From: a virus
Length of the DNA stretch: 25,219 bases
Reading direction: 5' to 3' (one strand)
Virus record (IMG/VR): IMGVR_UViG_3300020171_000127
Location: 1-25,219 of that record
Shown here: positions 10,885-18,863 of the stretch, one piece after another
Numbering within the stretch: position 1 is the stretch's first letter
How the letters are laid out: every line of letters starts with the position of its first letter
The notes under the pieces: model-generated
What the model was told of the DNA's origin: nothing
The model's input: the letters and a program-made list of their open reading frames with translations, nothing else
Database searches by the model: none
Translations under genes and position numbers: made by a program

Positions 10885-12259
10885 TGCCTGCCGGTCTCTT
10901 CTTTCCTTCTGTCAGTACACCTTCCCCGACTATCAGGAAGCGCATCATCTTACAGCGCTGGCGGAGATGTTGGAACGGGTAGAACGCGGGGAAGTTAAGC
11001 GGTTACTCGTTTTAATGCCGCCCCGACACGGCAAGTCTGAACTAGTCTCGCTCCGCTTCCCTTGCTGGTATCTAGCGAGACATCCCGAAGACTACATAGC
11101 TCAGGTAGGATATGCCGAGTCAATCGCGCTCACTCATTCTCGGAAAGCTAGGGACATCTTCATATCTCAGGGGATGACTAACCTCTTTCCCGGGATACAC
11201 CATAGACCTGAACGCGCAGGGCAGGAAATCATCATCCCTGAGAGACAAGCGGCGCACGAGTGGGGTACTAAGCAGGGCGGCTCCTACTACGCGGTAGGCA
11301 TTGGCGGGGGTCTGACGGGCAGAGGATTCAACGTCGGAATCATTGACGATCCAGTGAAGGACGATGAGGAAGCTGCCAGTCAGACAATACGAGACAAGGT
11401 CTGGGAGTGGTACAAGACAGTCTTCCGCACGCGGGCGCAGCCGGATGCGGCGATAATTATCGTCATGACTCGTTGGCACCAGGACGACCTCGTAGGGAGG
11501 CTCCTGAAGCAGGCTAGAGAAGACCCTACGTCAGACCAGTGGACAATCCTTCACTTCAAGGCACTTACGGAAGGCAAAGCTCTTTGGCCCGAAAGATACC
11601 CGCTCGCCGAACTAGAGAAAATACGGTCATCAATCGGCGGGAGAGCGTTTGAGAGTCTATACCAGGGCAATCCTACGGTAGCGGAAGGGCAGATAATCAA
11701 GCGCGAATGGTGGAAATACTACAAGGAGAAGCCCACGTTTACGAAGCTAATCCATAGTTGGGACACAGCATTCAAGGACAAGTCCCAAAATGATTATTCG
11801 GTCTGTACGGTATGGGGAGAGACGGACACAGGTTACTATCTACTCGACCTCTGGCGGGGTAAGGTAGAGTTTCCCGAACTAAAGCGGGTTGCCGTGTCGT
11901 TGGCAGAGAGGGACCATCCCAGTGTGGTAGTCGTTGAGGATAAGGCTTCCGGGCAGTCTCTCATTCAAGAGCTTCAACGCAACACACGATTGCCGGTATT
12001 ACCATTCAAGGTGGACCGGGACAAGATCGCACGAGCCGAGGCGGTCACTCCGTTAATCGAAGCCGGCAAGGTCTTACTCCCTGAAACTGCTCCGTGGCTG
12101 TTCGACTACCTTGAGGAGATGTCAGGTTTCCCGAATGCAGAGCATGATGACCAGGTAGACTCGACCACGCAGGCACTCGAATACCTGAGAGCTAGACCCG
12201 AGCAAGACGAAATCGTAGTCTTTGATTCGATGCAACTTTTGAAGGGAATGGAACTGTAA
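10805..12259 (+). CDS. terL: Terminase large subunit (ATPase and nuclease)
   Basis: The 484-aa protein has the full two-domain terminase. The N-terminal packaging ATPase has Walker A PPRHGKSE at about 72-79, Walker B VGIIDD near 177-182, and a coupling motif MTRWHQDD. The RNase H-like nuclease has three acidic sites: SWDTAFKDKSQND (first Asp), VVVEDKASGQ (Glu-Asp), and EHDDQVDST (Asp pair). It cuts concatemers and pumps DNA into the prohead with the portal. The ATG at 10805 lies inside terS; a later start near codon 11 is possible since the conserved region begins about AAELLKRDSACRSLLSF. The family fits phages with HK97-like heads. Confidence 0.95.
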   Translation: MNSRLSNSSLLQVDPSLAAAELLKRDSACRSLLSFCQYTFPDYQEAHHLTALAEMLERVERGEVKRLLVLMPPRHGKSELVSLRFPCWYLARHPEDYIAQVGYAESIALTHSRKARDIFISQGMTNLFPGIHHRPERAGQEIIIPERQAAHEWGTKQGGSYYAVGIGGGLTGRGFNVGIIDDPVKDDEEAASQTIRDKVWEWYKTVFRTRAQPDAAIIIVMTRWHQDDLVGRLLKQAREDPTSDQWTILHFKALTEGKALWPERYPLAELEKIRSSIGGRAFESLYQGNPTVAEGQIIKREWWKYYKEKPTFTKLIHSWDTAFKDKSQNDYSVCTVWGETDTGYYLLDLWRGKVEFPELKRVAVSLAERDHPSVVVVEDKASGQSLIQELQRNTRLPVLPFKVDRDKIARAEAVTPLIEAGKVLLPETAPWLFDYLEEMSGFPNAEHDDQVDSTTQALEYLRARPEQDEIVVFDSMQLLKGMEL

Positions 12260-12386
12260 ACGTCTAGCTTCCCTCAAAAGTAAACAGCAACAAAACCTAG
12301 TCTTGGTTAGTTTCGACCTCACGAGCGGAAGGCACCGAAAATCCCGCCTTTTGCCTAGTTGAAAAGTAAACAACACGAGGTAAACA
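12256..12386 (+). repeat. Repeat-bearing gap between terL and portal (GTAAAC motifs)
   Basis: GTAAAC occurs at 12256, 12280, 12366 and 12380; two of these are in an 11-base repeat AAAAGTAAACA (12276-12286 and 12362-12372). The gap of about 130 bases holds no gene. Clustered short repeats here could bind a regulator or be a packaging recognition or mRNA-control site; nothing more can be seen. Confidence 0.5.
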
Positions 12387-12389
12387 AGT

Positions 12390-13775
12390 TTGATAGACGA
12401 ATTCGAGACGATATTAAAGGAAACCTACCAGAGCGTAGAGCAGTCCCTCTCTCTTGAAGACGCAGGCTGGTTGACCCTTGGCACTACTACCAATGCCAAC
12501 GTCCTAACCGATGCGGAACGCAAGTTATCAGTCCAGAAGGCGCGCATTTACGCTGTCAAAGACCCGCTTGCGAAACAGGCAATTAGACTGTGGACGGATT
12601 ACACGTTCGGAACTGGCATGACGTGGGCGGCGAAAGACAAGAAGACCACTGAGGTGCTTTCAAACTACTGGAACGCACCTGAGAATGTCGGTATCCTGTC
12701 GGCTAGAGGGCAGCGGAAGTCCTCTGATAAGGCACTCATCGACGGCGAGATATTCTTCGCCCTATTTCTAGGCTCGCAAGGGCAGGCAACGATACGGCGC
12801 ATAGACCCGCTCGAAATCACTGAGATAGTTACCGACCCCGACGACATGGAGGACGTGAGATATTACAAGCGCGAGTGGTCAACCATAGCGGGACAATCGA
12901 AGTCGGCTTATTACAAGTCGGTGGCGAATATCAAAGACAAGTCGATTCTCGACGCATGGGGCAAGAACGTCAGCGCAACGGAAGAGGCGATAGTCTACCA
13001 CCTAGCTCTAAACACCATCGGGCAGCGGGGCAACTCAATGCTTCTACCTGTGATTGACTGGATTAAGTTATACCGGCAGTTCCTATCTTCAAGGGTAGCG
13101 ATTATGCTGGCCCTTGCAAGGTTCGCCTGGAAGGTCAAGGTCACGGGCGGACAACCAAACGTGACCGCTGCGAAGGCGATCTACCAGGACCAGAAACCAG
13201 CAGCCGGTGCGGTGGCGATTGAGAACATGAGCGCAGACCTTCAACCTATCAAGACGGACTCTGGGTCACAGAACGCTTATCAGGATGGCAGACAGATTAA
13301 ACTACAGATAGCCGCAGGCGTAGGCTGGCCGGAACAGTATTTCGGAGACATTTCAATCGGCAACCTGGCAACGGCAAAGACAGTCGAACTCCCTGTAATG
13401 AAGATGTGCCAATCCCTTCAAACGGTGTGGGCGAGTGCCTACGATGACCTCGACCAGCTCGTGTTAGCGCATAACGACGTACCCGAAGATGCGCGTTACA
13501 TTGACAGGGACTTCCCGCCCATTACGCCGCCCGACGAGAGCGCGATGGCTGCAAATATAGGCATTATAGGTACTTTGTTCCCTGAATTCGCATCTAACCG
13601 AGATGTGATGCAGCAGGCACTCATGAGCATAGGTGTCAAAGACCCCAATGAGGTGATAGACGAGATTCAGAAGCAGGGCAGTACGGAGTCAAACGTAGTG
13701 GCGCTGACGAAAGCGCTTCGAAACTTTAAGGAGACGATACAACGTGACGATCACAAGCAAATGCCCCGCGTGTAA
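12390..13775 (+). CDS. Portal protein
   Basis: The 461-aa protein fits phage portal proteins in size, position after terL and layout: an N-terminal region (AVKDPLAKQAIRLWTDYTFG), an EIFFALFLGSQGQATIRRIDPLEI strand region typical of the portal wing, a long helix region (IKLYRQFLSSRVAIMLALAR), and the segment QIAAGVGWPEQYFGDISIGN shared by many portals. It forms the 12-fold ring at the head vertex through which DNA passes. The start is TTG at 12390 with GAGG eight or nine bases upstream. The last 32 bases overlap the zinc-knuckle gene. Confidence 0.88.
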   Translation: MIDEFETILKETYQSVEQSLSLEDAGWLTLGTTTNANVLTDAERKLSVQKARIYAVKDPLAKQAIRLWTDYTFGTGMTWAAKDKKTTEVLSNYWNAPENVGILSARGQRKSSDKALIDGEIFFALFLGSQGQATIRRIDPLEITEIVTDPDDMEDVRYYKREWSTIAGQSKSAYYKSVANIKDKSILDAWGKNVSATEEAIVYHLALNTIGQRGNSMLLPVIDWIKLYRQFLSSRVAIMLALARFAWKVKVTGGQPNVTAAKAIYQDQKPAAGAVAIENMSADLQPIKTDSGSQNAYQDGRQIKLQIAAGVGWPEQYFGDISIGNLATAKTVELPVMKMCQSLQTVWASAYDDLDQLVLAHNDVPEDARYIDRDFPPITPPDESAMAANIGIIGTLFPEFASNRDVMQQALMSIGVKDPNEVIDEIQKQGSTESNVVALTKALRNFKETIQRDDHKQMPRV

Positions 13776-13959
13776 GGGCCTCGGTTACAAGGAATTCGAA
13801 CATGGTCTATTCCGATTTAGATGCGAGACCTGCAAAGGCAAAGGGGATGTCGAAAGTGACAACGGAGACCGTCCTGAGCGAGTTGAACAGTATCCTATCG
13901 TTGCTAGAAGCGCGAATCCCCGGAAGCGCGGCAGACCCAGGAAATCAACGCCTCGTTAA
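13744..13959 (+). CDS. DnaJ-like zinc-knuckle protein with AT-hook (71 aa)
   Basis: GTG at 13744 has AAGGAG ten bases upstream and reads MTITSKCPACKGLGYKEFEH then FRCETCKGKGDVE, two CxxCxGxG knuckles as in the DnaJ zinc domain. The C-terminus has ANPRKRGRPRKSTPR, an AT-hook-type minor groove binder. From about 13802 the gene overlaps the collagen-like gene in another phase, so this DNA codes for two proteins. Similar small CxxCxGxG proteins are common in phages; a combined zinc knuckle and AT-hook suggests DNA binding, perhaps during packaging. Confidence 0.7.
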   Translation: MTITSKCPACKGLGYKEFEHGLFRFRCETCKGKGDVESDNGDRPERVEQYPIVARSANPRKRGRPRKSTPR

Positions 13960-14632
13960 TTCCCTTCAAGCGGATATAAGCGAATACTTCCGGCAAGTAG
14001 AGATGGCTTTACCGCTAGCCGACATTGAGACACTGTATTACAACCGAGTCGGGATAGCTGAAAGTGACAGGCCTGTCAAGGTTGTCTTCGAGGAACCCTT
14101 AGAGCCTATCTTGGAACCGATAGTAATTCAAGGTCTACCTGGTGAGCAAGGGCCACAAGGCCCACCTGGAATTGACGGACGGGACGGGAAGGATGGGCGG
14201 GATGGTGCGGACGGAGCGGACGGCAAAGACGGCCTCTCTATCAAGGGCAGGGATGGGGTTGACGGGAAGGATGGTCTTAACGGCAGAGACGGGATTGATG
14301 GTAGAGACGGCAGAAGTATCAAGGGGGAAAGGGGCGAAGCGGGGGAACCTGGCAAGGCGGGAATATCTAGAGACGAGCACAAGGCCGTCAAGAATCTCAT
14401 TAGCGACTTTTCAGGGAAGACGTTTGTTGAAGACGACGATCCCAGACTAAAGGACGACAGAAGTCCGAAATCTCACAAGCATCCTGAAATCCAATCGATA
14501 GTCATGTCATACCCAATAGCGAATATAGGAAGTCTAGGGATTGGGAGCGAACCTCCTAGCGGTTTTAAGAAGGTATCTAATATCTACGTGGAACCTGAAA
14601 CGGGCAAATTGATAGTAATACACGAACTATAG
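13802..14632 (+). CDS. Collagen-like fibre protein
   Basis: The protein of up to 276 aa has about 26 Gly-X-Y triplets at residues 107-188 (GLPGEQGPQGPPGIDGRDGK and so on), rich in Asp and Lys/Arg as in bacterial collagens that trimerise through charge pairs. Before it is a helical stretch (LSELNSILSLLEARIPG...ADISEYFRQVEM) for trimer nucleation or attachment. After it is a C-terminal domain with SPKSHKHPEIQS and GSLGIGSEPPSGFKKVSN, a pattern found in tail-fibre ends. The ATG at 13802 has AAGGA eight bases upstream; ATG 13847 (MSKVTTET) would avoid coding over the second zinc knuckle. Probably a head or neck fibre. Confidence 0.8.
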   Translation: MVYSDLDARPAKAKGMSKVTTETVLSELNSILSLLEARIPGSAADPGNQRLVNSLQADISEYFRQVEMALPLADIETLYYNRVGIAESDRPVKVVFEEPLEPILEPIVIQGLPGEQGPQGPPGIDGRDGKDGRDGADGADGKDGLSIKGRDGVDGKDGLNGRDGIDGRDGRSIKGERGEAGEPGKAGISRDEHKAVKNLISDFSGKTFVEDDDPRLKDDRSPKSHKHPEIQSIVMSYPIANIGSLGIGSEPPSGFKKVSNIYVEPETGKLIVIHEL

Positions 14633-14641
14633 GAGGAACAG

Positions 14642-15052
14642 ATGAGTGAATTTTCTGATTACATGGAGAACGCAATTATCAATCAGATGAGGAATGTGGC
14701 TGGCCCGCAGGTGGCTGTCTACGTTGCCTTATTCACAGCGGATACGGGGTTAGAGTCAGATGGCCCAGCTTGTGCTGAAGTGTCCGGCAATGCCTATGCT
14801 AGACAACTTGCAGGGTTGTCAGCAGGTTCTGGAGGTCTAAGTTCCAATGCTGCGGACATTGTATTTCCTACAGCAACCCCGGCAGGATGGGGAACAGTCA
14901 CGCATGTCGCTCTAGTTGACCATGCTACCAATGTCACTTGGGGAACCAATGTCCACGTTCTGATGTGGTCTATTCTTGATGCTCAGAAGGCCGTGGACGC
15001 TGGAGATACCTTCAAGATAAATGCTGGTGATCTGGATGTTTCTGTAGCTTAA
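14642..15052 (+). CDS. Virion-associated tail-fibre-type protein (136 aa)
   Basis: A strong AGGAGGAACAG site precedes ATG 14642. The protein fits a widespread small phage structural family: an N-terminal helix MSEFSDYMENAIINQMRN, a strand YVALFTADTG, an EVSGNAYARQ segment, and the signature FPTATPAGWGTVTHVALVDH, ending in beta strands. Members are usually encoded among tail fibre or decoration genes and are thought to be virion components. The exact location in the particle is unknown. It is followed directly by the repeat protein, whose ATG touches its stop. Confidence 0.75.
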   Translation: MSEFSDYMENAIINQMRNVAGPQVAVYVALFTADTGLESDGPACAEVSGNAYARQLAGLSAGSGGLSSNAADIVFPTATPAGWGTVTHVALVDHATNVTWGTNVHVLMWSILDAQKAVDAGDTFKINAGDLDVSVA

Positions 15053-16474
15053 ATGGCTAACCTAAACCAATCTCACTTCCGCTTTGGTAAGGATGACGGG
15101 ACTGAGTCAGGTCATACCTTTTGGCAGCTTGAGGATGTCAACCATACCCAACTAATTACTGCTAACTGGACATTCCTGCTAAGATTCTGTGCACAGAATC
15201 CCATAGCAACTGCTCTTGCCAATGTAGATACTCAGTTCCAATATAACAAGAGTGGTGCTGGCTGGGTAAATATAACCACCTCATCATCTGTTGTCAAAGC
15301 AGTAGCTGTTAATGCTTTTACCGATGCCCAAACAACCACTAAAAGATTAAGCGGAACTGGCTCCCAGGACACTTCTAATGCTGGGTGTACTGAAGATGGT
15401 CTCTCTGGGGGGACTGCTAACGATATTCCCGCCAGTGGTTTTTATGAGACTGAGGCGGGACTTCAGGTTGTTTTTGCCGATGTAGTCAATGGAGATACTA
15501 TCCAATTCAGGCTTACAAGTCCCGATGCGACAATAGTCTACACTATTACTCCTACTCTGACAATACAAGAGGCGGTCTTTGAGTATGGGGTTGCTACCTT
15601 ATCTGGGCTAGGCACTTTAGCAGGCATAGGGGTCAGGATAAGGTCAACCCTTGCGACTTTATCTGGTGCTGGATTACTAGCCACTATCGGAACTGTTATT
15701 GAGGGAACTGTATATGAATACGGCTCGGCTTTACTTTCTGGCTTAGGTTCACTATCTGCGATAGGCGCAAGAATCAGAGTTGCTACCACAACCTTGAATG
15801 GCATAGGTTCACTGTCCGGCATTCCTCAGCGAATCAGATATGGGATTGCTAACTTAGCAGGTTCAGGATTACTTTCAACTTTAGGAGTTCGGGTTAGGGC
15901 GGGTGTAGCCTTACTAGAAGGCATAGGTTCCGTGTCTGCCATAGGAATAGTTACATTAGGAGCCATCTATGAATATGGTTCTGCGTTTCTATCTGGTGCG
16001 GGTAATCTGGCCGCTTCCGGGATTAGACTACTCACGAGTACGACTACAGTAGCAGGTTCAGGATTTATATCTGTTGCAGGTAGCAGGATTCGAACAACTT
16101 CGTCTACTCTAGTAGGTGCAGGAAGCCTGATTACTCGTGGAGTAATGACATTTGCTGGCACAGTTGCTTTAGCCGGACAAGGATTCCTTACGACTAACGC
16201 GGTGTCATTGGTGATTGGGAAGGCAATCTCCACAGGTGTCGGAACGCTCTCTGCCCTAGGCACAGTAGTCGGTGAGGAAGTTATATGGTACGGGTCAGCG
16301 ATATTGGCGGGCATGGGAACCTTAGTGACTTCTGCGGTTAGGATTTTGAGGGGCGAACTTGCATTTGCCGGAGTAGGCAACCTAGTTGCTAAAGGCAAGA
16401 AAAAATTGGTTGCTCCCCCAGGTAAAGATATTAAGGCATATGATCCTACAGGGTCTAGTGACTTATGGTACTAA
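15053..16474 (+). CDS. Repeat protein with about 13 tandem 20-residue Gly/Leu units
   Basis: Residues 1-172 form a beta-rich domain (FLLRFCAQNPIATALANVDT...TIQFRLTSPDATIVY). From about 176 to 448 there are roughly 13 repeats with core L-x-G-x-G-x-L-x-x-x-G-x-R-I-R, for example ALLSGLGSLSAIGARIR, mostly 18-21 residues long, with four longer units ending EYG or WYG (about 178, 223, 308, 413). The C-terminus is basic then SDLWY. The pattern suggests a beta-solenoid or stacked hairpin rod, as in fibres. I recognise no named family. It lies between a fibre-type protein and the tailspike, so a receptor-binding or surface structure is likely. Start ATG directly follows the previous stop. Confidence 0.7.
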   Translation: MANLNQSHFRFGKDDGTESGHTFWQLEDVNHTQLITANWTFLLRFCAQNPIATALANVDTQFQYNKSGAGWVNITTSSSVVKAVAVNAFTDAQTTTKRLSGTGSQDTSNAGCTEDGLSGGTANDIPASGFYETEAGLQVVFADVVNGDTIQFRLTSPDATIVYTITPTLTIQEAVFEYGVATLSGLGTLAGIGVRIRSTLATLSGAGLLATIGTVIEGTVYEYGSALLSGLGSLSAIGARIRVATTTLNGIGSLSGIPQRIRYGIANLAGSGLLSTLGVRVRAGVALLEGIGSVSAIGIVTLGAIYEYGSAFLSGAGNLAASGIRLLTSTTTVAGSGFISVAGSRIRTTSSTLVGAGSLITRGVMTFAGTVALAGQGFLTTNAVSLVIGKAISTGVGTLSALGTVVGEEVIWYGSAILAGMGTLVTSAVRILRGELAFAGVGNLVAKGKKKLVAPPGKDIKAYDPTGSSDLWY

Positions 16475-16484
16475 GGAGGTAAAC

Positions 16485-16676
16485 ATGCCAGATTCAACTT
16501 TTCAGACAGTCCTTCCCCCATTAAAGGCAAAAGATAACGGCGATGCTACCTATGCAGTCGCTGTCTATCAGGTGCCGATGTTCGTAGGCACAGATTTGAC
16601 GTTCAATACCCTTCCACCCTTGAAAGCCGTGGACAACGGAGATGGTACTTATTCTGTAATGGTCAAGTTGGTCTAG
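16485..16676 (+). CDS. Small LPPLK-repeat virion protein (63 aa)
   Basis: The start at ATG 16485 has a perfect AAGGAGG six bases upstream. The protein is two copies of one unit: TFQTVLPPLKAKDNGDATYA and TFNTLPPLKAVDNGDGTYSV, each followed by a strand (VAVYQV, VMVKLV). The next protein, the tailspike, begins with a third copy, TARTVLPPLKMVDLLDGTFA. This shared short unit is likely an attachment or assembly module that docks to a common virion site. The function is inferred only from the repetition and the context. Confidence 0.7.
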   Translation: MPDSTFQTVLPPLKAKDNGDATYAVAVYQVPMFVGTDLTFNTLPPLKAVDNGDGTYSVMVKLV

Positions 16677-16685
16677 GAGGCACGC

Positions 16686-18863
16686 ATGGCAGATACTACG
16701 GCAAGAACGGTTTTACCTCCCCTCAAGATGGTTGATTTGCTGGATGGCACGTTTGCAATGGGCGTTAGATTACTGTCCGCTCCCAGCGGTGCGGGAGCAC
16801 TCGATGCTACGGCTTGGGTAGTAGCTAACGATGCCCCTGCTACAATCAAGGCTTACGCAGTCATATTGCAGGCGGCGGGTTATCCGGTATGGGTGTGCGA
16901 TGCAGTAGCGGATGATGTGCAAATTCAGGCGGCCATAGACGGCCTTCCTGCAAAGGGCGGACTTGTGAGTCTAAGTGTAGGCACGTTTACGATTGCGACC
17001 TCGGTAGTCTATCACACGGGGGTATCTATCAAGGGACAGGGGTGGCAGTCAACGATTCTAGACGGAACGGGGATCGCTGGCGGAACATACGTGATAGACG
17101 CGGACACGCACGCGGCGGCTATTCAAAACGTGTGTTTCGCGGACTTCCAGGTTGAGCACGGCGCTAATGGAATCCGACTTCAAGACAGTTGGAATGTCAC
17201 GCTAACGAATATTCGCATAATTGATATTACAGGGACAGGACTTTACCTTGACGGTGCTGATTGGGGTATTTCTGGTGTCATAGGGATTAGCGTCTTTGTG
17301 AATACCGCAACTACGGGCATCACAATTGACCCTGGACATGCTGCCGGGTTTGCTACAATCAACAGTTTCATTAAGGGCGGAGTAATCAGTTGCACCACGG
17401 GTCTCAATATGCCGGGGGCAGCGGGTACACTCGGATTTGCTTCTGCGTTATTTAGCCAGATGCAGATTGAGAACTGCACCACAGGCGCACTAGTTGGGAC
17501 TGTAGCCGCTGTTTCTAATGTCAAGTTCATTGATTGTATTTGGGACAGCAACACGCTTGACCTAAACAACGGCGTTAATTCGGTAGGAACCTCGGTACAG
17601 GGTGGGTTGATTCACCAGAACATAATCACATCCACCTTGCCTTTAGCTAACAACATCGCTAAGTCAGTGACATTCACAGTTGTACCGGCGGGGTATTTAG
17701 GGGCTTATACGGCAGTCGGCGACTTTTACTGTGACGGAACTGCTGACGAGGTGCAAATCAATGCAGCGTTCACCGCCTTAGGTGGTACTGGAGGCGAGGT
17801 AAGACTTCTCAAAGGCACATACACGGTAGCGGCTGCTGTCATCCCTACAGCCAATTCTATTCTCTCCGGGGTGGGGCCAGGGACTATACTAACCTCCGTT
17901 GGGGGAGCAGCCATAGACCTTATTCGTCCTGCTGGTGGCTCAAACTATGTACAGGTAAGAGATATGACTGTGACTGGAGCGGCGGCGGCAAAGAACATAA
18001 TTAGGATAGATGGCACCTATGGTGTTGTTGAGAATGTCATAGCATCAGGTGGAGATGGGACATCACAAGGTATCATGGTAAGCACATATGGGAAGATACT
18101 TCATTGTATAGCCCATGATTGCGGCGGCCCCATGTTATTGAGCGGAAGCGGATACAACGAAATAATTGGTGGGGAGGTTTATGCCTCGCAGAACTATGGG
18201 GCATTCGCCCAGCAGCCCTACGGTACGATTATTGGTCTCTACGCGCATGATAACGTTGTTGCCACGGGCGCAGGGATATTCGCTGCTGCTGCGGGAGCCA
18301 TCATACAAGGATGCCAAAGCCACGGCAACTTAGTGGGTATTTACGTGCAATCCACAAGTACTTCAACCATAGTTGAAGGGAATGACGTGCTTGGTAATAC
18401 CCTTGCAATGGTAAATGGTACAACTACTCAAACCGGGCTTATCCGAAACAATATCGGGCATATCGCTCCTGGCGAACACCGCACCTATTCAGGTGCTCTC
18501 GTTGCTGGAAATGCCAATGCAATCGCTCTAGCATGGCACAACCCAGAGGCGCAGGACGTTCTCATTGACAAGGTAGTGGTCGAGATTACCACGGGCAGCG
18601 TAACTGCAAACTCTGTGATTGACGTAGGTATAGCAGATGATGCGGCAGGAACAAACAGAGGAGTGGAGTTCTTTGATGACCTTGATGCTAACGATGTAGA
18701 TATAAACAACTCCTATCTTGCTGGGGACGGAGGTACACAGACTAAACCCGTATTCTGTCAAGATTCGGCAAGTGCAACGGACGGATGGATAGTCGGCCAA
18801 ATCCTAGTCGCTGATGCTGCCGCTCTCGCGGGTAAATACTATATCTACGTGATAGGTCGGTAA
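16686..18863 (+). CDS. Tailspike with two pectate-lyase-like beta-helix modules
   Basis: The 725-aa protein starts with the LPPLK unit (residues 6-30), then has two modules, each opening like a pectin-lyase-fold enzyme: WVCDAVADDVQIQAAIDGLP near 70-90 and FYCDGTADEVQINAAFTALG near 348-368. Both continue with a GG-V-L-GT-T pattern, then long runs of Gly/Asn-rich short strands forming right-handed beta-helix coils. A C-terminal beta domain (about 615-725) probably trimerises. Such proteins bind and often cut host surface polysaccharide. Catalytic residues cannot be assigned by eye. The two modules may be an internal duplication. Good start with AGGAGGCACGC upstream. Confidence 0.82.
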   Translation: MADTTARTVLPPLKMVDLLDGTFAMGVRLLSAPSGAGALDATAWVVANDAPATIKAYAVILQAAGYPVWVCDAVADDVQIQAAIDGLPAKGGLVSLSVGTFTIATSVVYHTGVSIKGQGWQSTILDGTGIAGGTYVIDADTHAAAIQNVCFADFQVEHGANGIRLQDSWNVTLTNIRIIDITGTGLYLDGADWGISGVIGISVFVNTATTGITIDPGHAAGFATINSFIKGGVISCTTGLNMPGAAGTLGFASALFSQMQIENCTTGALVGTVAAVSNVKFIDCIWDSNTLDLNNGVNSVGTSVQGGLIHQNIITSTLPLANNIAKSVTFTVVPAGYLGAYTAVGDFYCDGTADEVQINAAFTALGGTGGEVRLLKGTYTVAAAVIPTANSILSGVGPGTILTSVGGAAIDLIRPAGGSNYVQVRDMTVTGAAAAKNIIRIDGTYGVVENVIASGGDGTSQGIMVSTYGKILHCIAHDCGGPMLLSGSGYNEIIGGEVYASQNYGAFAQQPYGTIIGLYAHDNVVATGAGIFAAAAGAIIQGCQSHGNLVGIYVQSTSTSTIVEGNDVLGNTLAMVNGTTTQTGLIRNNIGHIAPGEHRTYSGALVAGNANAIALAWHNPEAQDVLIDKVVVEITTGSVTANSVIDVGIADDAAGTNRGVEFFDDLDANDVDINNSYLAGDGGTQTKPVFCQDSASATDGWIVGQILVADAAALAGKYYIYVIGR

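Noticed and set aside
14140-14330. Possible CRISPR-like or tandem DNA repeat
   Set aside because: The short periodicity is the nine-base rhythm of Gly-X-Y codons; there are no spacers.
14128-14400. Leftward proline/serine-rich frames over the collagen-like gene
   Set aside because: They are the antisense reading of Gly-X-Y triplets; repeat-rich DNA opens several phases at once.
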